From contig CANEWV010000151.1 in assembly GCA_947442905.1 (NCBI GenBank), positions 1-5,247 on the forward strand: DNA of 5,247 bases, written 5' to 3'. Positions within the stretch are counted from its first letter, which is position 1; every line of letters begins with the position of its first letter. The notes under the pieces were generated by a model, which saw nothing but the letters and a program-made list of their open reading frames with translations, did no database searches and was not told where the DNA came from. Positions 1 to 5,247 of this stretch are shown piece after piece. Source of the stretch: Chitinophagaceae bacterium. GTDB lineage: Bacteria; Bacteroidota; Bacteroidia; Chitinophagales; Chitinophagaceae. Both the position numbers and the translations under genes were made by a program.

Positions 1-391
1 AGATGACACCATCAGGTTTGTAAACGAAGACACCGTACTTACTGTAGTTGAATCAAATCCTAACGACGAAAACTACATAATACTGCAAGAAAATATAGCG
101 CAGCTTAAAAAAATGCGTTTATTAAATGGCAAACAACTAAATATTATTGAACTCCCCATGCCAGAAGCTGTGATTTATGAAGATCAACGCTTACCAGCAT
201 CTTACGCTAATTTTTATATTTCTAATAAATATGTAATCGTGCCAACATTTAGATCCGAAATGGATGATAAGGCACTTAGCATTATTGCTGAAGCTTATAA
301 AAATAGGGAAGTAGTGGGCATCGATTCTACCGATATTATTTGGGGTTTAGGCAGTTTTCATTGCTTGTCTCAACAAGAACCCTTAGTTTAA
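1..391 (+). CDS. aguA: Agmatine deiminase, C-terminal part (5' end outside window)
   Basis: The reading frame is already open at base 2 and ends with TAA at 389-391, leaving the last 129 residues or so. Agmatine deiminase (peptidyl-arginine deiminase family, guanidine-modifying fold) hydrolyses agmatine to N-carbamoylputrescine and ammonia in the cytoplasm, a step from arginine to putrescine. Seen here: the C-terminal catalytic motif GLGSFHCLSQQEP, with the nucleophilic Cys at codon 362-364; the family block RLPASYANFYISN around 190-230; and GIDSTDIIWG just before the Cys. The fragment begins with Asp-Asp-Thr-Ile-Arg-Phe. By family knowledge this follows the catalytic His of a G-H-[IV]-D motif, so one of these Asp residues probably binds the substrate guanidinium; the His itself lies outside the window. 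The in-frame ATG at 113 is internal and not the start. The amidase gene follows after 18 bases, suggesting cotranscription without any obvious functional link. Family assignment is firm; agmatine specificity over another guanidino substrate is inferred. Confidence 0.93.
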   Translation, partial: DDTIRFVNEDTVLTVVESNPNDENYIILQENIAQLKKMRLLNGKQLNIIELPMPEAVIYEDQRLPASYANFYISNKYVIVPTFRSEMDDKALSIIAEAYKNREVVGIDSTDIIWGLGSFHCLSQQEPLV

Positions 392-409
392 TAATTCAAA
401 AATTGTTGA

Positions 410-1237
410 ATGAAAAAATCAATCTATGTTGGCATTGTGGCACTATTAAGTTTGCCATTTATTTTTACGGCTTGCTTTAGAAACCCTTACAAGGCAACCA
501 ATAAAAAGCACAACCATCAAATTGATTCGTTAACAGATATTGCCGAACTACCAAACAATGGTGGCATTTTTTCAGACTCTGTCAAACAAGCGCCTTATTG
601 GGTAGGTACCACTAATTTTGGATTACGTAAACCTAATTTTGTAATCATTCATCATACGGCACAAAATTCTTGTGAAGAAACACTCAGAACATTTACGATT
701 CCACGAACTGCTGTTAGTGCGCATTATGTAATTTGTAAAGATGGTACCATTCACCAAATGCTAAACGATTATATGCGTGCGCAACACGCTGGTATTAGCA
801 AATGGGGTAATTTAATTGACATCAATTCTTCGTCAATAGGGATTGAACTAGATAATAATGGATACGAACCCTTTGATAGTTTACAAATCAATAGTTTGAT
901 GGTACTACTAAATAGGCTCAAACAAAAATATACCATACCTACAGCTAATTTTATTGGACACGGAGATATTGCACCTACCAGAAAAAACGATCCAAACTTT
1001 AGATTTCCTTGGAAACTACTAGCGACAAATGGATATGGCTTATGGTTTGATGATACATTAGTACCTGCGCCAGCAAATTTTAACCCTTACATCGCCCTAC
1101 GTATTATTGGGTACGATTTAAAAGATTCTACCGCTGCGATAAGGTCATTTAAAAGACATTTTTTACAGGATACCACAAAACGATTAAACGCGGTGGATAC
1201 TCTTGTACTTTCCAATTTACAGCGTAAATATTTTTAA
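410..1237 (+). CDS. Lipoprotein N-acetylmuramoyl-L-alanine amidase, AmiD-like
   Basis: This 275-residue protein should cleave the bond between N-acetylmuramic acid and L-alanine in peptidoglycan or muropeptides. The N-terminus is a lipoprotein signal: two Lys, a hydrophobic stretch, then FTAC with Cys22 as the likely lipidated residue, so it probably sits in the periplasm attached to a membrane. The Amidase_2 zinc domain covers about residues 62-205. By comparison with E. coli AmiD and T7 lysozyme, the zinc ligands are His81 (first His of IIHHTA), His184 (IGHGDIAP) and Asp194 (RKNDP). Glu146 (SIGIELDN) and Lys192 match the catalytic positions. Residues 225-275 (ALRIIGYDLKDS, FKRHF, VLSNLQ) resemble the small helical C-terminal domain of AmiD. 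The ATG at 410 is chosen because it gives a complete signal peptide; no Shine-Dalgarno is seen, as is usual in Bacteroidota. It lies 18 bases after the agmatine deiminase stop. Cell-wall recycling is the likeliest role; a true AmpD would lack the signal peptide. Confidence 0.93.
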   Translation: MKKSIYVGIVALLSLPFIFTACFRNPYKATNKKHNHQIDSLTDIAELPNNGGIFSDSVKQAPYWVGTTNFGLRKPNFVIIHHTAQNSCEETLRTFTIPRTAVSAHYVICKDGTIHQMLNDYMRAQHAGISKWGNLIDINSSSIGIELDNNGYEPFDSLQINSLMVLLNRLKQKYTIPTANFIGHGDIAPTRKNDPNFRFPWKLLATNGYGLWFDDTLVPAPANFNPYIALRIIGYDLKDSTAAIRSFKRHFLQDTTKRLNAVDTLVLSNLQRKYF

Positions 1238-1262
1238 AAAATATAGCCCCAAATTATAAATC

Positions 1263-1276
1263 CTAACAATTGTTAG
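1263..1276. promoter_or_regulatory. Perfect 14-bp palindrome, candidate operator
   Basis: CTAACAATTGTTAG is identical to its reverse complement. It ends 2 bases before the -7 box at 1279-1286, so it occupies the promoter spacer, where a dimeric repressor would block RNA polymerase. No regulator gene is present in the window, so the binding protein is unknown. An alternative reading is an RNA hairpin (CTAAC, loop AATT, GTTAG) followed by CTTATTTTT, which could act as a weak terminator for the amidase transcript. The stem has only 5 pairs, two of them G-C. Confidence 0.45.
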
Positions 1277-1278
1277 CT

Positions 1279-1286
1279 TATTTTTG
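1279..1286 (+). promoter_or_regulatory. Bacteroidota -7 promoter box (TAnnTTTG) of the acyl-CoA dehydrogenase
   Basis: TATTTTTG matches the TAnnTTTG consensus of Bacteroidota primary sigma promoters exactly. Transcription would begin around 1292-1294, giving a leader of roughly a dozen bases before the ATG at 1305. No good -33 TTTG is found 17-23 bases upstream, so the promoter may be weak or helped by an activator. The box overlaps the possible TTG start at 1284, which argues against that start. Confidence 0.55.
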
Positions 1287-1304
1287 CCCCACAAAATAGC
1301 TTCT

Positions 1305-2462
1305 ATGGATTTTAATTTAACCGAAGAGCAGCTGATGATTCAAGCTGCAGCACGTGATTTCGCAAAAAATAGTTGTTTACCAGGCGTTATAGAAAGGGAT
1401 GAAAAACAATCATTTCCTAAAGAGCAAATTATGCAATTAGCAGAGCTTGGCTTTATGGGTATGATGGTGAGTCCTAACTATGGAGGTGCAGGTATGGATA
1501 CTATTAGCTATGTGCTTGCCATGGAAGAAATTAGTAAAATTGACGCCAGTGTTAGCGTGTGTATGAGTGTTAACAATAGCCTTGTATGCTGGGGTTTAGA
1601 AGCATTTGGAACTGAAGCTCAAAAACAAAAATATTTAACCCCACTTGCAAAGGGTATTAAAGACAATGACCTTTACATTGGTGCGTTTTTATTAAGTGAG
1701 CCAGAAGCGGGTAGTGATGCTACAAGTCAGCAAACAACTGCCGAAGATAAAGGCGATTATTATTTATTAAATGGTACCAAAAACTGGATTACCAATGGTT
1801 CGAGTGCCTCTGTGTATTTAGTGATTGCACAAACCGATCCTGCAAAAGGAAGTAAAGGTATCAATGCATTTATTGTAGAAAAAAACAGCCCAGGTGTTAC
1901 CGTTGGAGCGAAAGAAAATAAACTAGGTATTAGAGGCAGTGATACACACTCTATCATGTTTAACGATGTTAAAGTACCTAAAGAAAATAGAATTGGGGAA
2001 GATGGATTTGGTTTCAAGTTTGCCATGAAAACCCTTGCTGGTGGTCGTATTGGTATTGCCGCACAAGCACTTGGTATTGCAAGTGGTGCTTACGAATTAG
2101 CACTTGGTTATAGCAAACAAAGAAAAGCTTTTGGTAAAGAAATCATGCAACACCAAGCTATCCAGTTTAAACTTGCGGATATGGTTACTAAAGTTGAAGC
2201 AGCTAGGTTACTTTGTTTTAAAGCGGCTGCTGATAAAGATGAACATAAAGATTATGGATTCTCATCTTCAATGGCAAAAGTGTATGCAAGTGAAGCAGCC
2301 ATGTGGATTTCTACAGAAGCGGTTCAAGTGCACGGTGGCTATGGTTTTGTTAAAGAATACCATGTAGAACGCCTCATGCGCGATGCAAAAATTACACAGA
2401 TTTATGAGGGTACCTCAGAAATCCAAAGAATTGTAATTAGCCGTCATATTTTGACGAACTAA
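1305..2462 (+). CDS. Acyl-CoA dehydrogenase (short/branched-chain type)
   Basis: This 385-residue flavoprotein should oxidise acyl-CoA to trans-2-enoyl-CoA with FAD, passing electrons to electron-transfer flavoprotein, in fatty-acid or branched-chain amino-acid breakdown in the cytoplasm. Its length is typical of the short-chain group. The N-terminal helical domain covers about residues 1-120. The middle beta domain carries the first family signature, GAFLLSEPEAGSD at 126-138, and WITNG at 161-165. The C-terminal helical domain holds the second signature, starting QVHGGYGF at 341 and ending RLMRD at 360, then YEGTSEIQR. Glu368 in that motif is at the usual catalytic-base position for short- and medium-chain enzymes. 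The ATG at 1305 (MDFNLTEEQ) is preferred over an in-frame TTG at 1284, because MDF is the common start in the family and the TTG lies in the promoter box. The gene has its own promoter after the amidase and converges on the ABC-F gene. The exact acyl chain preference cannot be read from the sequence. Confidence 0.96.
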   Translation: MDFNLTEEQLMIQAAARDFAKNSCLPGVIERDEKQSFPKEQIMQLAELGFMGMMVSPNYGGAGMDTISYVLAMEEISKIDASVSVCMSVNNSLVCWGLEAFGTEAQKQKYLTPLAKGIKDNDLYIGAFLLSEPEAGSDATSQQTTAEDKGDYYLLNGTKNWITNGSSASVYLVIAQTDPAKGSKGINAFIVEKNSPGVTVGAKENKLGIRGSDTHSIMFNDVKVPKENRIGEDGFGFKFAMKTLAGGRIGIAAQALGIASGAYELALGYSKQRKAFGKEIMQHQAIQFKLADMVTKVEAARLLCFKAAADKDEHKDYGFSSSMAKVYASEAAMWISTEAVQVHGGYGFVKEYHVERLMRDAKITQIYEGTSEIQRIVISRHILTN

Positions 2463-2470
2463 TTTTTTTT
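2435..2470 (+). terminator. Rho-independent terminator across the convergent gene ends
   Basis: An outer stem AATTAG (2435-2440) with CTAATT (2459-2464) encloses an inner stem CGTCA (2442-2446) with TGACG (2452-2456). They are separated by a small internal loop (C opposite AA), and the apical loop is TATTT. T residues run from 2463 to 2470, the first two also pairing in the outer stem. The hairpin includes the last codons and stop of the acyl-CoA dehydrogenase, and the T-tract enters the last codons of the ABC-F gene. Read on the minus strand the same hairpin is followed by ACAATTCTTT, a poor U-tract, so termination of the ABC-F transcript here would be weaker. Confidence 0.7.
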
Positions 2471-4430
2471 AGGATTCCATTTCTAACACTTTTTCAAAAA
2501 CAGTTTCATACTCGGTATTGAGTGTGGCTAGTTTTTGTTGCACCGCTTTATATTCGGTTTCAAGTGTAGCAAATTTTGCTGGATTGGTATATGTATCTGG
2601 GTTGCCAAGTTCCTGTTCAATATTTTCTTTTTGAACTTTGGTGTTATTGATATCTAGTTCAAGTGTTTGCAATCTCTTTTTTTGCTTTTGTAATTCCTTT
2701 TGAAAGTCTTTATCAATAGCCGTGTTTGGTGCTGGTGCTTTTACTTCGGGAGCTTTAACTTTTGGCGCTGGGGCAGGAGTAGGAGCAGAAGCCGTAGTGC
2801 CCGATCCTTTATTTTCTTTTTGTTTGGCCGCCATACGTTCATTCCATTCTACCCACTCGGCATAAGTACCTTTAAATTCTTTAATTTGATGGTCTACAAT
2901 TTCCCAAATTTTGTTGGCTGTTTGAGAAATAAAATAACGGTCGTGACTAATTAAAATATAACTGCCTTCGTACTTATTAAGGGCACCAGCAAGTAACTCT
3001 ACAGAGTGCATGTCAAGGTGGTTGGTAGGTTCATCCAGTAATAAAAAGTTGGCTTTGCTTACCATTGTTTTGGCAAGTGCTACTCTTGCTTTTTCACCAC
3101 CACTTAGTACACGTATTTTTTTATCTACATCATCACCGCTAAATAAAAACGCTCCTAATATACTGCGTAATTCAACGTCTGTTTTCTTACTACCACACTG
3201 TTGCATTTCTTCTAGTATCGTATGCGTAAGTGTTAATGCTTCTAGCTGGTGCTGTGCGTAAAAACTTTCTTCTACATTATGTCCCCAAACCCTTTCACCA
3301 CTATACTCTTCATTACCACCTACAATACGAAGGACTGTAGATTTACCTTTACCGTTGGCTCCAATGAGGGCAATTTTATCACCGCGTTCAATTTCCGCGG
3401 TGGTATTGTTTACGATGGTTAAATCACCAAAGCTTTTTGAAATATTTTTTAAATCAACAAGCACTTTGCCCGGTACTTTATCGAGTTGGAAATTAATACG
3501 CAAATCAGGACGCTCTAATTGAACGTCATCTATCTTATCTATTTTATCTAAACGCTTTTGAATACTCTGTGCCGCCGCTGCTTTACTTGCTTTAGCTTTA
3601 AAGCGTTCAATAAACCTTTCTTGCTGACGAATATAATCTTGCTGATTTTCAAAAGCTTTTTGTTGCATTTCTATACGCAACGCTTTTTCAGTTTCATAAT
3701 AATTATAATCACCACTATAAATATGTAAAGACTGTTGGTATACTTCTACAATTTTGTTAACCATTCGGTTTAAGAAAAACTTATCGTGGCTCACAATCAC
3801 CACACTGCCTTGGTAATGCAATAAATATTTTTCTAACCATTCGATAGAAGGTAAGTCGAGGTGGTTGGTAGGTTCATCCAGTAGTAATACATCGGGCTGT
3901 TGCAAAATCATTTTAGCAAGTAGCACGCGCATACGCCATCCACCACTGAATTCTTTGTACGGTCTTTTAATATCCTGACTGCTAAAACCAAGTCCATGTA
4001 AAACTTCTTCTGCTTTGTGCTGAATATTATACCCATCTAATACATCGAGTTCATGCAGCGCATCAGTGTATTGTATGAGTAAGTCATTATTTTCCGAATC
4101 ATTTTCGAGCGCAATGCCTAATCTTTCAATTTCTTTTTCTACAGCCCTAACTTTTTCAAAAGCACCAAGGGCTACTTCGGTAATGGTTTCACTGGTATCA
4201 AAACTTAATAAATCTTGGTGTAAATAACCAATGGTAGTATCCCTGCTTTTTTCTAGGGTTCCTTTAGAAGGCGTGTATTCACCAACCAACACTTTAAGTA
4301 AGGTAGACTTACCAGTACCATTGTATCCAATAAGGCCAATACGATCTCCGGGTTGAATATGCCATGTAGCGTCTTCTACAATTACCCTTGCACCAAATTC
4401 GAACGTTACATTTTGTAAACCAATAAGCAT
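2469..4430 (-). CDS. ABC-F family ATPase, YheS-like ribosome-associated factor
   Basis: This 653-residue protein has two ABC ATPase domains and no membrane segments, the ABC-F layout. Such proteins bind the ribosomal E site and adjust translation; they are not transporters. Domain 1: Walker A GYNGTGKS (35-42), Q-loop Gln72, signature SGGWR (162-166), Walker B LLLDEP with Glu186, switch His215. Domain 2: Walker A GANGKGKS (357-364), Q-loop about Gln393, signature LSGGE (442-446), Walker B with Glu467, His496. Both sites look intact. The charged linker at about 250-305 (ERFIERFKAKASKAAAAQS) matches the P-site-tRNA interaction segment and is close to that of E. coli YheS. After domain 2 come a Pro/Ala/Lys-rich tether (about 545-572) and a C-terminal coiled coil (573-650), as in Uup and YheS. 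The ATG at 4430 lies 22 bases after a TAccTTTG box. The family is certain; the YheS subgroup is from remembered similarity. Nothing marks it as an antibiotic-resistance member. Confidence 0.96.
   Translation of the reverse strand: MLIGLQNVTFEFGARVIVEDATWHIQPGDRIGLIGYNGTGKSTLLKVLVGEYTPSKGTLEKSRDTTIGYLHQDLLSFDTSETITEVALGAFEKVRAVEKEIERLGIALENDSENNDLLIQYTDALHELDVLDGYNIQHKAEEVLHGLGFSSQDIKRPYKEFSGGWRMRVLLAKMILQQPDVLLLDEPTNHLDLPSIEWLEKYLLHYQGSVVIVSHDKFFLNRMVNKIVEVYQQSLHIYSGDYNYYETEKALRIEMQQKAFENQQDYIRQQERFIERFKAKASKAAAAQSIQKRLDKIDKIDDVQLERPDLRINFQLDKVPGKVLVDLKNISKSFGDLTIVNNTTAEIERGDKIALIGANGKGKSTVLRIVGGNEEYSGERVWGHNVEESFYAQHQLEALTLTHTILEEMQQCGSKKTDVELRSILGAFLFSGDDVDKKIRVLSGGEKARVALAKTMVSKANFLLLDEPTNHLDMHSVELLAGALNKYEGSYILISHDRYFISQTANKIWEIVDHQIKEFKGTYAEWVEWNERMAAKQKENKGSGTTASAPTPAPAPKVKAPEVKAPAPNTAIDKDFQKELQKQKKRLQTLELDINNTKVQKENIEQELGNPDTYTNPAKFATLETEYKAVQQKLATLNTEYETVFEKVLEMES
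3016..3040. repeat. 25-bp direct repeat, copy 1 (second ATPase domain)
   Basis: This 25-base stretch is identical to 3859-3883. Read on the minus strand it encodes the Walker B/D-loop residues from LDEPTNHLD in ATPase domain 2 of the ABC-F protein. It is a coding repeat from the duplicated domain, not a mobile or regulatory repeat. Confidence 0.85.
3859..3883. repeat. 25-bp direct repeat, copy 2 (first ATPase domain)
   Basis: This is the second copy of the repeat at 3016-3040, 843 bases away in the same orientation. It encodes the equivalent Walker B/D-loop of ATPase domain 1. Synonymous positions are identical across the 25 bases, while the next bases on each side differ (for example TCA versus TCG just before it). 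Confidence 0.85.
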
Positions 4431-4452
4431 ATCTAGACTGTATTTGTGGCCG

Positions 4453-4482
4453 CAAAGGTAACCCCAAATTTTATAACCTAAA
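4453..4482 (-). promoter_or_regulatory. Bacteroidota promoter for the ABC-F gene
   Basis: On the minus strand TACCTTTG (4460-4453) matches the TAnnTTTG -7 consensus exactly. A TTTA (4482-4479), one base off the TTTG -33 element, lies 18 bases upstream of it. The start site would fall near 4446, leaving a leader of about 16 bases before the ATG at 4430, with no Shine-Dalgarno. This suggests the ABC-F gene is transcribed independently of the gene upstream of it, although readthrough across the 53-base spacer is possible. Confidence 0.65.
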
Positions 4483-4483
4483 C

Positions 4484-5247
4484 CTACTTATTGGGTTTGT
4501 ATTCAATAATAATTTTGGCGTTCTTTTTTTCGTCAGAAGTTAAAAATATCTCCTGCCTTTTTTTACCAATGGTAACCACCATAATGGCGGTGTTAGGGGG
4601 TATTTCACCTAAATTTTCGGCAACTAGGATAAGCTCATGGGTAGAGGCTTCGGTGCCACAATTAAATGAGTAGGTTAGTGGCTGGTAATTGAGCTTGCCT
4701 TTTTTAATAACTTGCTCATTATTATGGTACAAACTAATGGTATCATTATCAATGGTTCCGTTGTCAAAAAGTTCAACTTTAACCGCTGGCTCGGAACTAA
4801 TGATTCGCTTGATTAAAAAATTATCTCTTTGAACAAGTACTTTAGGGGTAGCATTAGCCCCTGAAGACTTTCTAATATCGGGAGCAGATGATTTGTCGGT
4901 ATTAAAGGATTTGTCTGTGTCGTTATCTTTATGGATAACATCCGTATCCGTTTTGGAAGGCTTAACCATTGGCTTTTGCTGTGTAATGGGAGCCGCTGGT
5001 TTGGGATGCGCAAAAAAATCTTCTAATTCAAAATCACTTTTTAAAACCCGCTCCAGATATACTTTTCCACTGCCACAATCTTTTTTATTTTTTGCATTGG
5101 TAGAAATAAATGTACCCTGCAAAACTTCTAATTTACCAATTTTAACATAGTCGAGGTAGCAGGTCATTAAGCAGGGTTCGCTATTGCTTCCAATTTTTAA
5201 TTCAACGAGTTTTAGTTCCTTTAAAATTAGATTTTTGCTACCTGCTG
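4484..5247 (-). CDS. Hypothetical protein with a Bacteroidota C-terminal beta-rich domain (5' end outside window)
   Basis: I do not recognise a named function. The frame ends with TAG at 4484-4486 and is open to the right edge, giving at least 253 residues. An ATG at 5167 is possible as a start, but the 26 codons before it (KNLILKELKLVELKIGSNSE) read as protein continuous with what follows, and no promoter box or Shine-Dalgarno precedes the ATG, so it is taken as internal. Three parts are visible, numbered in the fragment. Residues 1-79 alternate hydrophobic and polar residues, suggesting beta strands, with Cys pairs at 25/29 and 57. Residues about 80-135 are a low-complexity linker rich in Pro, Lys, Asp, Ser and Thr. 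Residues about 140-253 form a compact domain with VELFDNGTIDNDTISLY and VAENLGEIPPNTAIMVVT, a pattern I recall at the C-termini of many Bacteroidota proteins of unknown role. Secretion is plausible, but the N-terminus is not visible. The ABC-F gene follows after 53 bases. Confidence 0.8.
   Translation of the reverse strand, partial: AGSKNLILKELKLVELKIGSNSEPCLMTCYLDYVKIGKLEVLQGTFISTNAKNKKDCGSGKVYLERVLKSDFELEDFFAHPKPAAPITQQKPMVKPSKTDTDVIHKDNDTDKSFNTDKSSAPDIRKSSGANATPKVLVQRDNFLIKRIISSEPAVKVELFDNGTIDNDTISLYHNNEQVIKKGKLNYQPLTYSFNCGTEASTHELILVAENLGEIPPNTAIMVVTIGKKRQEIFLTSDEKKNAKIIIEYKPNK

Noticed and set aside
113..391. A separate 92-residue gene starting at ATG 113
   Set aside because: The same frame is open to the window edge and the upstream residues continue the agmatine deiminase sequence, so this is its C-terminal part.
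395..410. Small inverted repeat TTCAA/TTGAA before the amidase start
   Set aside because: Five AT-rich pairs around a 6-base loop with no T-tract; too weak to be a terminator or a convincing structure.
1228..1244. AT-only inverted repeat ATATTTTT/AAAAAATAT at the end of the amidase gene
   Set aside because: It contains no G-C pairs and no loop, and is expected by chance in AT-rich DNA.
1284..1304. Seven-residue N-terminal extension of the acyl-CoA dehydrogenase from a TTG start
   Set aside because: The TTG is part of a TAnnTTTG promoter box, and the ATG at 1305 matches the usual start of the family.
1760..2026. Minus-strand open frame inside the acyl-CoA dehydrogenase
   Set aside because: It lies antisense to well-conserved coding sequence and has no recognisable protein features.
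2700..2954. Plus-strand open frame rich in Arg, Ser and Phe
   Set aside because: It is the antisense shadow of the Pro/Ala-rich tether and second ATPase domain of the ABC-F gene.
3016..3045. Sequence resembling a tRNA T-arm (GGTTCATCC) in both 25-bp repeats
   Set aside because: It is explained by conserved Walker B/D-loop codons of the ABC-F gene, and no cloverleaf can be formed around it.
2469..4430. Antibiotic-resistance ABC-F or a membrane transporter ATPase
   Set aside because: There is no membrane partner gene, and the linker and C-terminal coiled coil resemble housekeeping YheS/Uup proteins rather than known resistance groups.
4893..5150. Plus-strand open frame opposite the hypothetical protein
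   Set aside because: It is a shadow frame; the minus-strand frame is longer, continues to the edge and carries a recognisable domain pattern.
1..5247. A new defence or mobile multi-gene system
   Set aside because: All recognisable genes are common core functions, and no integrase, transposase, terminal repeats, attachment site or composition break was seen.

Overview
The window reads as a compact, AT-rich stretch of a Bacteroidota chromosome, most likely from the Chitinophagales/Sphingobacteriales side of the phylum. Three things support this: TAnnTTTG-type -7 promoter boxes placed just ahead of start codons, the absence of clear Shine-Dalgarno sequences before any gene, and protein sequences of a Bacteroidota flavour (agmatine deiminase ending in GLGSFHCLSQQEP, and a C-terminal domain with DNGTIDND and ENLGEIPPNTA). 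No phage, transposon, CRISPR, tRNA or rRNA signal was seen. Almost every base is coding.

Layout. Plus strand, left half: the 3' end of an agmatine deiminase gene (1-391, truncated by the window edge); 18 bases later a lipoprotein N-acetylmuramoyl-L-alanine amidase (410-1237), probably cotranscribed with it; then a 67-base spacer with a perfect 14-bp palindrome and a Bacteroidota -7 box; then an acyl-CoA dehydrogenase (1305-2462). Minus strand, right half: a large ABC-F ATPase (2469-4430, transcribed towards the left) with its own TAccTTTG promoter in the 53-base spacer (4431-4483); upstream of it a protein of unknown function that runs off the right edge (4484-5247). The acyl-CoA dehydrogenase and ABC-F genes converge with only 6 bases between stop codons. 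A hairpin plus T-tract covering that junction looks like the terminator.

How the genes relate. They do not form one pathway. Agmatine deiminase belongs to polyamine synthesis from arginine, the amidase to cell-wall turnover at the envelope, the dehydrogenase to fatty-acid or branched-chain acyl-CoA oxidation, and the ABC-F protein to the ribosome. This looks like ordinary core-genome housekeeping content. I found no convincing new multi-gene system. The points most worth a second look are the palindrome in the acyl-CoA dehydrogenase promoter, the terminator built into the overlapping gene ends, and the unnamed C-terminal domain of the edge protein.
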